DNA of 64,000 nucleotides from Mycolicibacterium parafortuitum. GTDB lineage: Bacteria > Actinomycetota > Actinomycetes > Mycobacteriales > Mycobacteriaceae. The notes under the pieces are model-generated. The model was not told the origin of the DNA. It worked only from the letters and a program-made list of their open reading frames with translations, and did no database searches. Below, piece after piece: positions 53,405 to 62,528 of this stretch. The DNA lies in contig NZ_AP022598.1 of assembly GCF_010725485.1 (NCBI RefSeq), positions 930,001-994,000 on the forward strand. Reading direction: 5' to 3'. Within the stretch, counting starts at the first letter, position 1. Every line of letters begins with the position of its first letter. The position numbers were made by a program, and so were the translations under genes.

Positions 53405-54898
53405 ATGGGGTTTCTGCCTGTGGGGCGTCGTGGTCGTGGCATCCGTCAGATCGGGGAGGGTCTGGGCACGCTGGATCGGGAGGTCTTCGAGGCGATCGCG
53501 GGCTCGCCGAGCCCGCTGCTGGACTCGGTGATGCCGCGGCTGACCCGCGCCGCCGACCATTCGAAACTGTGGTTCGCGATCGCGGCGGGGCTCACGGCGT
53601 TCGGCAACCCGTCGATGCGGCGCGGGGCGGCGCGTGGTGTCGCGACGCTGGCGGTGACGAGCATCGTGACGAACCAGGGCGCCAAGCGGATCTGGAAGCG
53701 GGAACGCCCCAACCGGTCGTTCGTGCCGCTGGCGCGGCAGGCCCGGCGGCATCCGACGTCGAACTCGCTGCCGTCGGGGCATTCGGCGAGCGCGGCGGCG
53801 TTCGCGGTCGGGGTCGGACTGGAGAGCCCGCCGGTCGGGCTCGGTCTGACGCTGCTCGCGGGGCTGGTCGGGATGTCGCGGGTGGCCACCGGTGCGCACT
53901 ATCCGGGGGACGTGCTGGCCGGTTTCGGTATCGGCGCCGGGATCGCGGTGCTGGGGGCACGCATCGTTCCGCCGATCATCGAGACGCGGCTGCCGGGGTC
54001 GGAACCGCTGCGGGTGGATACGCCGCCGCGCCCGGAGGGTAAGGGCGTGACGCTGGTGATCAACCCGGCTTCGGGCAGCGGGACCGGCGCGTGGGTGGCC
54101 GACGAGGTCCGCGAGGCGTTGCCGTTGGCCGAGATCGTCGAACTCGGCGAGGGCGACGACGTCAAGGCGGTGATGCGGTCGGCCGCGGAGCGCGCCGAGG
54201 TGCTCGGCGTGGGTGGCGGCGACGGCACGGTGGCCGTCGCGGCCGCGATCGCGGTCGACACCGGGGTGCCGCTGGCGGTGTTCCCGGCCGGCACGTTCAA
54301 CCATTTCGCCAAGGACATCGGCTGCGACGCGGCGGCCAAGACGATCCGGGCGGTCCAGGAGGGGTCGGTGTCGTGCGTGGACCTGGTGTGCCTCAACGAC
54401 GAGCAGATGGTGGTCAACACCGCCAGCATCGGTGCGTATCCGCTGTTCGTGCAGACCCGCGAGAAGCTCGAGCACAAGATCGGCAAGCCGCTGGCGGGTG
54501 TGTACGCGATGTTCCACACGCTGCGCCGGGGTGAGCCGGTGCGCATCGAATACGACAACAAGACGCTGCAGACCTCGCTGTTCTTTTTGGGCAACTCGCT
54601 TTATCTGCCGACGGGGTTCGCACCGTCGCGGCGCACCCGGATGGACGACGGGCTGCTCGACGTGCGGATCCTGGAGACCGGGAAGCGGTTCAGCAGGCTA
54701 CGCATCCTGACGGCGTTGGCGCTGGGCCGGCTGACCCGCAGCCCGCTGTATCACGAGTTGCGGGTGCCGGAGTTCACGTTCCGCTCGCCGGACGGACCGA
54801 CGGTGCTCGCACTCGACGGCGAGGTCGGTATGGAGCTCGACCAGGCAAGCTTCAGCGTGCGGTATCGAGCGCTGCCGGTGTTCCGTCCGGTCGCGTGA
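53405..54898 (+). CDS. PAP2 phosphatase-diacylglycerol kinase fusion
   Basis: A 497-residue two-domain protein. Residues about 1-200 form a PAP2 phosphatase with KRIWKRERPNR, SLPSGHSASAAAF and RVATGAHYPGDVLAG, the three phosphatase motifs. From residue about 215 a DAGK/sphingosine-kinase-type domain follows: VTLVINPASGSG and GVGGGDGTVAVAA, with the C-terminal FLGNSLYLPTG barrel. One domain removes and the other adds phosphate on lipids, so it may remodel phosphatidic acid or an isoprenoid phosphate. Its last 47 bases overlap the convergent PAP2 gene. Confidence 0.87.
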   Translation: MGFLPVGRRGRGIRQIGEGLGTLDREVFEAIAGSPSPLLDSVMPRLTRAADHSKLWFAIAAGLTAFGNPSMRRGAARGVATLAVTSIVTNQGAKRIWKRERPNRSFVPLARQARRHPTSNSLPSGHSASAAAFAVGVGLESPPVGLGLTLLAGLVGMSRVATGAHYPGDVLAGFGIGAGIAVLGARIVPPIIETRLPGSEPLRVDTPPRPEGKGVTLVINPASGSGTGAWVADEVREALPLAEIVELGEGDDVKAVMRSAAERAEVLGVGGGDGTVAVAAAIAVDTGVPLAVFPAGTFNHFAKDIGCDAAAKTIRAVQEGSVSCVDLVCLNDEQMVVNTASIGAYPLFVQTREKLEHKIGKPLAGVYAMFHTLRRGEPVRIEYDNKTLQTSLFFLGNSLYLPTGFAPSRRTRMDDGLLDVRILETGKRFSRLRILTALALGRLTRSPLYHELRVPEFTFRSPDGPTVLALDGEVGMELDQASFSVRYRALPVFRPVA

Positions 54899-55523
54899 CG
54901 GGCGGGCGGGGCGGCAGGAGCAGCCAGCACGCGACGACGTACGCGTAGCCCAGCGCCCAGCCGGCGACGACGTCGGACGGGTGGTGCACGTTGAGTACGA
55001 CGCGGCCGGCGCCGATCAGCAGCACCACCGCGACGCCGAGGGCTATCAGCCACCCACGTTTGGCGGGGTCGACGCTCGGAAGCGCGATGACGAGCAGCGC
55101 GATCACCGCGACCATCACGCCCACAGCGTGTCCGGACGGGAAGGACGTCCCCCAGGCGTCGACGAACGCCGTGTCGGGCCGGGCGCGGTCGGCGAGGGAT
55201 TTGGCGATCTCGGTGAGCAGGGCGCTGAGCTCGATGGTGACGACCAGAAACATCGCGAAGCGGACGCGGCGACGCAATAGGGCCACGATGATGAGGACCA
55301 GCGCCGCGATCCGGAACGCGCCGGGGCTGAGCACCGTGCAGAACAGGTCCCAGCCGGTCACCCAGCCGGGATGGTCGACGCCGTAGCGGTGTGCGGGTTC
55401 CAGCGCGGCGGAGTCCAGGCGCTCCAGCCAGGCCCAGCCCTGCATCCAGCCCACCCAGAGCAGCACGTAGAGCGCAACGGCCACCACCGCGGAGGCGACC
55501 AGCGCCTTTCCGTTCGCACGCAC
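54852..55523 (-). CDS. PAP2-family membrane phosphatase (Rv0308-type)
   Basis: A 223-residue polytopic protein with six probable helices. KSLADRARPDTAFV, TSFPSGHAVGVM and VVLNVHHPSDVVAGWALG are the three PAP2 motifs, placed on the outer face in related lipid phosphatases. It converges with the PAP2-kinase fusion (47-base overlap at the 3' ends). It is about the size of M. tuberculosis Rv0308. Substrate unknown; an isoprenyl or phosphatidic phosphate is likely. Confidence 0.83.
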   Translation of the reverse strand: MRANGKALVASAVVAVALYVLLWVGWMQGWAWLERLDSAALEPAHRYGVDHPGWVTGWDLFCTVLSPGAFRIAALVLIIVALLRRRVRFAMFLVVTIELSALLTEIAKSLADRARPDTAFVDAWGTSFPSGHAVGVMVAVIALLVIALPSVDPAKRGWLIALGVAVVLLIGAGRVVLNVHHPSDVVAGWALGYAYVVACWLLLPPRPPVTRPDGTPAALDTAR

Positions 55524-55583
55524 CCGACAAGCAGTACCACGATTTCAGCGAGCAAATTTTACGGACAGCACTATCATGGGCGT

Positions 55584-56066
55584 GTGGCAGCAATAACTCG
55601 CAAGCTATTTCATATCGGCAAACTACCCGCCGGGATGCTCGCGGAGGTCGCCACCGAAGGCGTCCTGCACCGGTCCGAATTCTTCTCGGTGTGGCTGAGG
55701 TTCGCGGGTCGCGTCCCGGGGCAGAAGGCGACCGAGTTGATCCGGGGCTACGGCGGGGCCCTGGTGCTGACCCAGGAGCGGGTGCTGGCGACGGTGTCGT
55801 CGATGCCGTGGAGGGCGGGCCGGGCGGTCGATCAGCCCTGGACGGCGCAGGGGCCCGCGTCGGTCACGGGCACGCTGTCGAAGTCCGGCCTGGTGTTGCG
55901 CATCGAGGATCTGTCGCGGGTCGACCCGTTGTTCTCGGGTGCGCTGTCCCTGACGTTCCAGACCACGCTGTCCGCCGACGTGTTGTGGCAGGTGCCGACG
56001 CGCACGATCGCGTTCGACGTACCGCCGCTGTTCGTCTACAGCGTTCTCGGGGTGCCGCAGGGCTGA
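55584..56066 (+). CDS. Uncharacterised protein, tandem paralogue 1
   Basis: A 160-residue protein without signal or membrane helix. It is clearly related to the next gene: both begin with RKLFHIGKLP or RKLFRIGKLP, both have a YxGALVLTxERVL segment near residue 70, and both end with AFDVPPxFVxxxxGVP. I do not recognise the family; the alternating hydrophobic strands suggest a beta-rich, PH-like fold. GTG at 55584 is preferred. A short AT-rich stretch (55545-55580) precedes it. Confidence 0.6.
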   Translation: MAAITRKLFHIGKLPAGMLAEVATEGVLHRSEFFSVWLRFAGRVPGQKATELIRGYGGALVLTQERVLATVSSMPWRAGRAVDQPWTAQGPASVTGTLSKSGLVLRIEDLSRVDPLFSGALSLTFQTTLSADVLWQVPTRTIAFDVPPLFVYSVLGVPQG

Positions 56067-56080
56067 GCTACCGTTCGGAC

Positions 56081-56563
56081 ATGGCTGTCTTTCTTCGGAA
56101 GCTGTTCCGCATCGGCAAGCTGCCGAGCGCATTGCGTGCCGAGGTGGAGGCCGAGGGAGTGTTGTTCTTCTCGGAGTACGTCGCGGTGACGCGGCGTTTC
56201 CGCGGCACCGTCCCCGGGCTGCGGTCCGGGGGCAGCATCGCCAGTTATGTCGGCGCGCTCGTGCTGACCAACGAACGCGTGCTGGGCACGTTGTCGTCGG
56301 TGCCCAAACTCGCGGGCCGCACCATCGATCAGCGCTGGGACGCACCGCAGGGCGGGGCGGTCACGGCCGAACTGTCCGAGACCGGACTGACGATGGACGT
56401 CGACGTATCCGCCGTCGACCCGCGCTGCTCGGGTGAGCTGTCCCTGCACTACAAGGAAGACATCCCGCGCGATGTGCTGGCCCGGCTCCCCCGCACCACG
56501 CTCGCGTTCGACGTGCCGCCGGAGTTCGTGTTCCGCGCCGTCGGCGTGCCGTACCACCCCTAG
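56081..56563 (+). CDS. Uncharacterised protein, tandem paralogue 2
   Basis: Also 160 residues, from an ATG 14 bases after the previous stop. It shares the N-terminal RKLFRIGKLP motif, VGALVLTNERVLGTLSSVP and the AFDVPPEFVFRAVGVP ending with paralogue 1, so the two come from a local duplication and are probably co-expressed. No catalytic residues stand out. The 3' end lies 16 bases from the convergent HNH gene. Confidence 0.6.
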   Translation: MAVFLRKLFRIGKLPSALRAEVEAEGVLFFSEYVAVTRRFRGTVPGLRSGGSIASYVGALVLTNERVLGTLSSVPKLAGRTIDQRWDAPQGGAVTAELSETGLTMDVDVSAVDPRCSGELSLHYKEDIPRDVLARLPRTTLAFDVPPEFVFRAVGVPYHP

Positions 56564-56579
56564 GGCCGGTCGCGCCTTG

Positions 56580-58103
56580 TCACCACGGGGGATCATCGTC
56601 GCGAAGCTCCAACACGGCCTCGTTCTCGGCCCTTTGTTCGGCGATCCGTCTGACCCGTCCCTGCGCCCGGGTTTCCGTGCGGCGGGGCATGCCCAGTCCC
56701 GACGGCCCCAGCCCCGGCGGCGTGTCCGTCGCCGCCACCCGCCGACTCGGCGGGACCACGACCGGCGCGGTGGGTCGGCACAGCGCCGGGAACAGGATCC
56801 GGCTGCCGGGATGTGTCGTGAACGTCTGCCCGCCCGGCGCCGTCCACACCACGGCGCCGTCCGGTGACTGGACGCCTCGCCAGCCCCAGAAAGTCTTGAG
56901 CAAGTGGTGTTTTCGACACAGAGACGCCAGGTTCGACGCCTGTGTCGGCCCGACCGGATACGGGATCATATGGTCGAGGTCGCAGGCATAGGCCGGCACG
57001 TCACAGCCCGGGAATCGGCATGTCATGTCCCGGCACCGTACGAAGTCCGCCAGTTTGGCCGACGGCACGTACCGCGGCTCCGGCGGTGACTCCCCCGGAT
57101 GGATCAGCGGTCTGATCGTCGCGGTCTGCGCCAGCGTCGCGGCCACTACCGGCCCCGGCACAAGGCCGCCGCCGAGAACGATCGCGGGCGGCGGAACGAG
57201 AAGCGCCGTGCTACCCGGCTTTTCGGGCTCGGACTTTTCGGGCTCGGACTTCACAGGCTCGGGTCGCGCACCGTGCAGGGCCACCGGCGTCTGGTCGGTC
57301 AGGCTCGCCTCCTCGGCGATCACGTGCACGACGATCGAACCCGTCGGCCGTGGTCTCGTCACGCACTCCTCGGCACCGCACAGACACGGCAGTCGATCCC
57401 ACTTCTCGGCCATCGCGCGCATCGCGTCCGCGCGCCGTTGATCGAGCGTGCGTGGATCCGCCTCGCACACGCTCTGGGCGATCTCGTCGAGCCGCCGGTC
57501 CAGCACCTCACCGTCATGCCCATGTAAGACCGCCTCCACGAAGCACGTCCCCGACCCGTCGGCGGCCGGTGTCACGTCGACGTGCCGGGAGCGGGCGGCG
57601 GCCTCGGCGCGCACGACGGCTGCGGGATCGTAGCGATCGACCCAATAGTCGATCGCCGCTTCCTGCTTGGCCTTCGCCAGCGGTCCCCAGTCCGTGATCT
57701 GCGCCGCGATCTCGATGTCGATCTTCGCCATCGCCTCGGGATCGGACACCAGCCGAGTGCGCTTCACCACCGACCTGACCACGCGATAGTTGACCGCGCC
57801 CGAGGCGAACACCTGGGCGACCCGAGGCAACCGTTCCCGAAGCATCCACGCGTCGAGCAGCTCGTTCGACGCCACGCCGATCGAGACCTGTTGCCATGCG
57901 GCCACCTCCGCCGACACCGCATCCCAGTTGTCCAGGCACCACTGGTCGCGCTCGGCGCTGTCCTCATCGGCGAGCTTGCTCGCGAGAAGATCGGCCATGG
58001 CCGAGAGCCGGCGCGCCGCGGCAGCGTTCTCCACGCGCGCCCACCCGCCGATCGCCGCCGCGCCCCGCGACCGCTGCGCCGCCTCGGCCAATTCTTCGAA
58101 CAT
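56580..58103 (-). CDS. DUF222/HNH endonuclease-type protein (13E12 repeat family)
   Basis: A 507-residue protein of the actinobacterial 13E12 family. Residues about 30-330 are the DUF222 domain (ERDQWCLDNWDAV, ARSRHVDVTP), interrupted by a Pro/Glu/Lys linker. The HNH motif follows near residue 375: CRFPGCDVPAYACDLDHMIPY, later SNLASLCRKHHLLKT, with all zinc and catalytic positions present. Its ATG lies inside a LexA-like box, and the resulting start MFEEL fits other family members. Similar M. tuberculosis genes are SOS-induced. No terminal repeats or transposase indicate mobility here. Confidence 0.85.
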   Translation of the reverse strand: MFEELAEAAQRSRGAAAIGGWARVENAAAARRLSAMADLLASKLADEDSAERDQWCLDNWDAVSAEVAAWQQVSIGVASNELLDAWMLRERLPRVAQVFASGAVNYRVVRSVVKRTRLVSDPEAMAKIDIEIAAQITDWGPLAKAKQEAAIDYWVDRYDPAAVVRAEAAARSRHVDVTPAADGSGTCFVEAVLHGHDGEVLDRRLDEIAQSVCEADPRTLDQRRADAMRAMAEKWDRLPCLCGAEECVTRPRPTGSIVVHVIAEEASLTDQTPVALHGARPEPVKSEPEKSEPEKPGSTALLVPPPAIVLGGGLVPGPVVAATLAQTATIRPLIHPGESPPEPRYVPSAKLADFVRCRDMTCRFPGCDVPAYACDLDHMIPYPVGPTQASNLASLCRKHHLLKTFWGWRGVQSPDGAVVWTAPGGQTFTTHPGSRILFPALCRPTAPVVVPPSRRVAATDTPPGLGPSGLGMPRRTETRAQGRVRRIAEQRAENEAVLELRDDDPPW

Positions 58104-58111
58104 ACGTACGA
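58096..58111. promoter_or_regulatory. LexA (SOS) box overlapping the 13E12 start codon
   Basis: TCGAACATACGTACGA matches the mycobacterial SOS consensus TCGAAC-N4-GTTCGA at 11 of 12 defined positions. On the minus strand the ATG of the DUF222/HNH gene lies within it. Confidence 0.75.
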
Positions 58112-58241
58112 CACTAGTTTCGGCCCGGAGGGGTTGCCAGCGGAAATCCCTCAGCTGTGGATGAATTCGGATCTGGGGATAACCTCCGACGAACAGAGCG
58201 CACGGCGGGCGATAGGTTGCCTGTCAGGAGAAGGGACAACT

Positions 58242-59615
58242 GTGAGCACACCGCACCGGGACAACGTCCTGTTCGTGCACTGGCACGATCTCGGCCGCTA
58301 TCTCGGGGCCTACGGGCACGCCGATGTGCACAGCCCGCGGATGGACCAACTGGCCTCCGAAGGCCTCCTGCTGACCGCCGCGCACGCCACCGCACCCCTG
58401 TGTTCACCGTCGCGAGGATCACTGTTCACCGGGCGCTACCCGCAGAGCAACGGTCTGGTCGGGTTGGCCCACCACGGCTGGGAGTACCGCGCCGGTGTAC
58501 GCACCCTCCCCCAGTTGCTGTCCGACAACGGCTGGTACACCGCACTTTTCGGGATGCAACACGAGACGTCGTACCCGGCCAAGCTCGGCTTCGACGAGTT
58601 CGACGTGTCCAACTCCTACTGTGAGTACGTGGTCGAACAGACCACGCGGTGGCTCACCGACGTGCCCACGACCCCGTTCTTCCTGACCGCCGGATTCTTC
58701 GAGACGCACCGGCCCTACCCGCACGACCGGTACGAACCCGCCGACGCCGGCGCGGTCACCCTGCCGGATTACCTTCCCGACACCGGCGACGTCCGGCAGG
58801 ATCTCGCCGACTTCTACGGTTCCATCGCCGTCGCCGACGCCGCCGTCGGGCAACTGCTCGACACCCTCGAAGCCACCGGCCTCGACGAGAACACCTGGGT
58901 GGTCTTCGCCACCGACCACGGGCCGGCGCTGCCCCGCGCGAAATCCACCCTGTACGACGCGGGCACCGGCATCGCGTTGATCATCCGCCCGCCGAAGAAC
59001 CGCGGCATCGCCCCGAAGCGCTACGACGAACTCTTCAGCGGCGTCGACCTGGTCCCGACCCTGCTCGGCCTGCTCGGGGTCGACATCCCCGACGACGTCG
59101 AAGGACTCTCCCACGCAACACAATTGGTGGCCGCCGAGACCGCCGCGGTGCGCGAGGCGGTCTACACGATGAAGACGTACCACGATTCGTTCGACCCGAT
59201 CCGCGCCGTGCGGACCAAGCAGTACAGCTACATCGAGAACTACGCTCATCGACCGGTGCTCGACCTGCCGTGGGACATCGCCGACAGCGCCCCCGGACGT
59301 ATCGTCGCGCCGCTGGCGGCCGGGCCGAGGCCGGAGCGCGAGTTGTACGACCTCGTCGCCGACCCGACCGAGTCGCACAATTTGCTGACCGACAGCATCT
59401 CCGATACCGCCGAGAAGGTCGCCACGGAGCTGTCGCTGCTGCTCGACGAATGGCGTCAGAAGACCAACGACGTGATCCCGTCGGAGTTCGCCGGAACCCG
59501 GATCGCGGAGCGCTACACCGAGACCTACCGGCGCATCCTCGGACTCGAGTTGCCAAGTCGCTCAGCGGAAGCCACTCGTCGCGGCATCACCGAGGAGCAT
59601 GGCGGAACACAATAG
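58242..59615 (+). CDS. Sulfatase (Rv0296c-type)
   Basis: A 457-residue arylsulfatase-family enzyme that releases sulfate from esters. The formylglycine motif is CSPSR with Cys54 as the residue to be converted; DNVLFVHWHD near the start gives metal ligands and FATDHGPALPRAKSTLYD the second set. There is no signal peptide, so it appears cytosolic. GTG at 58242 is preceded by AGGAGAAGG. It is followed 66 bases later by a sulfotransferase gene, the same pair as Rv0296c-Rv0295c in M. tuberculosis. Confidence 0.87.
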   Translation: MSTPHRDNVLFVHWHDLGRYLGAYGHADVHSPRMDQLASEGLLLTAAHATAPLCSPSRGSLFTGRYPQSNGLVGLAHHGWEYRAGVRTLPQLLSDNGWYTALFGMQHETSYPAKLGFDEFDVSNSYCEYVVEQTTRWLTDVPTTPFFLTAGFFETHRPYPHDRYEPADAGAVTLPDYLPDTGDVRQDLADFYGSIAVADAAVGQLLDTLEATGLDENTWVVFATDHGPALPRAKSTLYDAGTGIALIIRPPKNRGIAPKRYDELFSGVDLVPTLLGLLGVDIPDDVEGLSHATQLVAAETAAVREAVYTMKTYHDSFDPIRAVRTKQYSYIENYAHRPVLDLPWDIADSAPGRIVAPLAAGPRPERELYDLVADPTESHNLLTDSISDTAEKVATELSLLLDEWRQKTNDVIPSEFAGTRIAERYTETYRRILGLELPSRSAEATRRGITEEHGGTQ

Positions 59616-59681
59616 TTCTGCTCACCCTGATCGTAATGCCAGGTGGTGCCGGCCCGGGAACTTGCGGTTAAGCTCTCGCGC

Positions 59682-60485
59682 ATGTCAGCCACTCCGACGG
59701 CGTATCTGGTGATCGCTTCCCAGCGCAGCGGCAGCACGTTGCTGGTGGAATCTCTGCGGGCCACCGGCGTCGCCGGTGAGCCAGGAGAGTTCTTCCAGTA
59801 CCTGCCGAGCACCAGCCAGTCGCCGCAGCCCAGGCAGTGGTTCGAAGGCGTCGACGACGAATCCATCCTGCGGCTGCTCGATCCGCTCGACGAGGGCAAG
59901 CCCGACCTGGCACCCCCGGAGATCTGGCGGGACTACATCCGCACCGTCGGGCGCACCCCGAACGGCATCTGGGGCGGCAAGCTGATGTGGAACCAGACTC
60001 CGCTGCTGCTGCAGCGCGCCGAGGGGCTGCCCGACCGCTCGGGCACCGGCCTGCTGTCGGCGATCCGCGACGTCGTGGGCAGCGATCCGGTGCTGATCCA
60101 CGTCTACCGTCCCGACGTTGTGTCGCAGGCGGTTTCGTTCTGGCGCGCGGTACAGACCCGGGTGTGGCGCGGGCGGCCGGACCCGGTGCGCGATGCCCGC
60201 GCCGAGTACCACGCCGGCGCCATCGCGCACGTGGTCACGATGCTGCGCGCTCAGGAACAGGGCTGGCGGAACTGGTTCGCCGAGGAGAACGTCGCACCGA
60301 TGGACGTTCCGTATCCGGTGTTGTGGCGCAACCTGACCGACGTCGTCGCATCCGTGCTGGAGCAGATCGGTCAGGATCCGCGGCTGGCTCCCGCGCCGGT
60401 GCTGGAGCGCCAGGCGGATCATCGGTCCGACGAATGGGTAGACCGCTACCGGGCCGACGCCGAGAGGGAGGGGCTACCGACGTAA
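59682..60485 (+). CDS. Stf0-type sulfotransferase (Rv0295c-type)
   Basis: A 267-residue sulfotransferase. SQRSGSTLL at residues 12-20 is the phosphosulfate loop that binds PAPS, and the family's trehalose-binding region (EFFQYLP, later [11 protein letters not shown]) is present. M. tuberculosis and M. smegmatis Stf0 sulfate trehalose at position 2; which substrate this one uses is not certain. The length equals Rv0295c. It is co-directional with the sulfatase. Confidence 0.85.
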   Translation: MSATPTAYLVIASQRSGSTLLVESLRATGVAGEPGEFFQYLPSTSQSPQPRQWFEGVDDESILRLLDPLDEGKPDLAPPEIWRDYIRTVGRTPNGIWGGKLMWNQTPLLLQRAEGLPDRSGTGLLSAIRDVVGSDPVLIHVYRPDVVSQAVSFWRAVQTRVWRGRPDPVRDARAEYHAGAIAHVVTMLRAQEQGWRNWFAEENVAPMDVPYPVLWRNLTDVVASVLEQIGQDPRLAPAPVLERQADHRSDEWVDRYRADAEREGLPT

Positions 60486-60520
60486 GCAAGCACCGCTACT
60501 CAACCGGCACCGCGGGGGCG

Positions 60521-61285
60521 TCACTTCACCTGTGCGACAACGAAGATCCGCCGGAACGGGAAGAAGGTGATCCCGTCCGGGCGGGCGGGGTAGGCGGCGG
60601 CCAGCGCGGGAATCAACTCGGCGCGGAACCGCGCCCAGTCGGCATCCGAGAGCATTGCGCGCACCGGCCGCAGCGTGGTGCCGTGAATCCACTCGAGTAC
60701 CGGGTCACGTCCGGTCAGTTCGTGCACGTACGTCGTCTCCCACGCGTCGACCCGGCATCCGGCGTCGGTCAGCAGCGCGGCGTAGTCCGGCGCCGACCGC
60801 ACCACCTCGGACGTCTCGAACGGGAAGCCGCGCAGCACATCCGCCCACCGCGGGCTCGTCACCAGATCCCGGACCGCCCGGTGAGACGGCGCATCGAAGT
60901 TGCCGGGCACCTGGAACGCGATCCACGACCCGGTCTCCAGTTGTGCGGCCCAGCGCGCCAGCAGGCCGGGATGCTCGGGCACCCAGTGCAGCGTCGCGTT
61001 GCTGACCAGCAGGTCGGTGTCGGGTGCGGGCACCCAGTCCCGGACGTCGCCGACGCGGGCGTCCAGACCTCGGCTCCGCGCGGCGTCGACCATCTCCGGC
61101 GAGGAGTCGACCGCCTCGACGACCGCACCGGGCCAGCGCTGCGTGAGCGTCTCGGTGAGATTTCCGGGGCCGCATCCCAGGTCGGTGATCCGGCGCGGCG
61201 CTCGCACGCCGACGCGCGCGAGCAGGTCGTAGAACGGCCTGCCCCGGTAGTCCGCGAAGGTCAGGTACACGTCCGGGTTCCACAT
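60521..61285 (-). CDS. tam: Trans-aconitate 2-methyltransferase
   Basis: A 254-residue SAM-dependent enzyme that methylates trans-aconitate. [15 protein letters not shown] is the SAM motif, [15 protein letters not shown] the acidic loop and [13 protein letters not shown] the post-II motif typical of Tam. The start [18 protein letters not shown] is the conserved family N-terminus. It is convergent with the sulfotransferase gene and divergent from the hydrolase gene, as Rv0294 in M. tuberculosis. Confidence 0.9.
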   Translation of the reverse strand: MWNPDVYLTFADYRGRPFYDLLARVGVRAPRRITDLGCGPGNLTETLTQRWPGAVVEAVDSSPEMVDAARSRGLDARVGDVRDWVPAPDTDLLVSNATLHWVPEHPGLLARWAAQLETGSWIAFQVPGNFDAPSHRAVRDLVTSPRWADVLRGFPFETSEVVRSAPDYAALLTDAGCRVDAWETTYVHELTGRDPVLEWIHGTTLRPVRAMLSDADWARFRAELIPALAAAYPARPDGITFFPFRRIFVVAQVK

Positions 61286-61316
61286 GTGGCCAGTCTGCCG
61301 CGCTAGGCTGCCGAAC

Positions 61317-62528
61317 GTGGAGCCCAACAGCGTGGAAACCGACGGTGTGCCCGCTGACGTGCCGCCCATCCCGGTCCCCGATGTTCCCGGCGAGGACGCC
61401 GGCGCGGGCGGGCTCCCCCGCCGCGTCGACCTGACACTGCGCCAACGCCTGATCGTGGACTCCTCGGCGGTCGCCGACCTGGCGCTGCGCACGTCGATCG
61501 CGTCGCTGCTGAGCGCGACGATGGTGCCCTCGCTCGCGCAGGCGCTGCACAAGTCGGCATCCCGGACCGAGCAGGAGCACCTGCGGTTCTACGCCGAACT
61601 CGCCGCGGCCAAGGATCCGGAGTTGTCGTTCCCGGCGCCGCAGGACCTTCCGCGGGTGTCGTCGCGGCCCGCCAACCCGGTCGCCGAATGGGTCGCGCAC
61701 GGAAACGTCCGCAACATCCGCTTCGACAGCAGCTTCCGCGCCGTCAACCCGGCGCTGAGGGACCAGTGCGCCGGCTTCGTGCGCAACAACGTGGTGCATG
61801 CCCAGCACTGGCGCCACGACGACGGGCCCCGTCCGACCCTGTGCCTGATCCACGGTTTCATGGGTTCGGCGTACCTGTTCAACGGTCTGTTCTTCTCGCT
61901 GCCGTGGTTCTACCGCAGCGGGTACGACGTGATGCTGTACACGTTGCCGTTCCACGGCCGCCGCGCCGAGAAGCACTCGCCGTTCAGCGGCCACGGCTAC
62001 TTCGCCCACGGCATGCCGGGTTTCGCCGAGGCCATGGCCCAGGCCGTGCACGACTTCCGTTCGCTGCTGGACTATCTCGAGTTCACCGGCGTCGACCGCA
62101 TCGCGCTGACCGGGATGTCGCTGGGCGGCTACACGTCCGCACTGATCGCCAGCGTCGACGACCGCATCCAGGCGGTGATCCCGAACGTCCCCGTCGTCAC
62201 ACCGGACCGCACGGTGGACGAGTGGTTCCCCGCGAACAAGGTTGTCGCGCTGCGGGACTGGATCGCACGCACCGACACCGAACTCGTCGACGCGGCGACC
62301 ATGTACTCGTCACCGCTGAACTACCGGCCCATCCCGGCCAAGGATCGCCGGCTGATCATCGCCGGTCTCGGGGACCGGTTGGCGCCGCCCGAACAGGCAG
62401 AGTTGCTGTGGAAACACTGGGACCGCTGCGCGTTCCACTGGTTCCCGGGCAACCACGTGCTGCACGTGAGCCAGCCGGATTACCTGCGGCGGATGACGCG
62501 CTTCCTGGCGCCGTTCATGTTCGACTGA
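61317..62528 (+). CDS. Alpha/beta hydrolase (Rv0293c-type)
   Basis: A 403-residue protein. [19 protein letters not shown] is the oxyanion segment, [17 protein letters not shown] the nucleophile elbow, and [10 protein letters not shown] the likely histidine. The first 130 residues are helical and Pro-rich with no signal. GTG at 61317 gives a length close to Rv0293c, its counterpart next to ESX-3. Function unknown; it overlaps eccE3 convergently by 14 bases. Confidence 0.75.
   Translation: MEPNSVETDGVPADVPPIPVPDVPGEDAGAGGLPRRVDLTLRQRLIVDSSAVADLALRTSIASLLSATMVPSLAQALHKSASRTEQEHLRFYAELAAAKDPELSFPAPQDLPRVSSRPANPVAEWVAHGNVRNIRFDSSFRAVNPALRDQCAGFVRNNVVHAQHWRHDDGPRPTLCLIHGFMGSAYLFNGLFFSLPWFYRSGYDVMLYTLPFHGRRAEKHSPFSGHGYFAHGMPGFAEAMAQAVHDFRSLLDYLEFTGVDRIALTGMSLGGYTSALIASVDDRIQAVIPNVPVVTPDRTVDEWFPANKVVALRDWIARTDTELVDAATMYSSPLNYRPIPAKDRRLIIAGLGDRLAPPEQAELLWKHWDRCAFHWFPGNHVLHVSQPDYLRRMTRFLAPFMFD

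Noticed and set aside
56580..58103. 13E12 gene as an active mobile element
   Set aside because: No terminal inverted repeats, target duplications or transposase seen; the HNH protein is treated as a resident gene.
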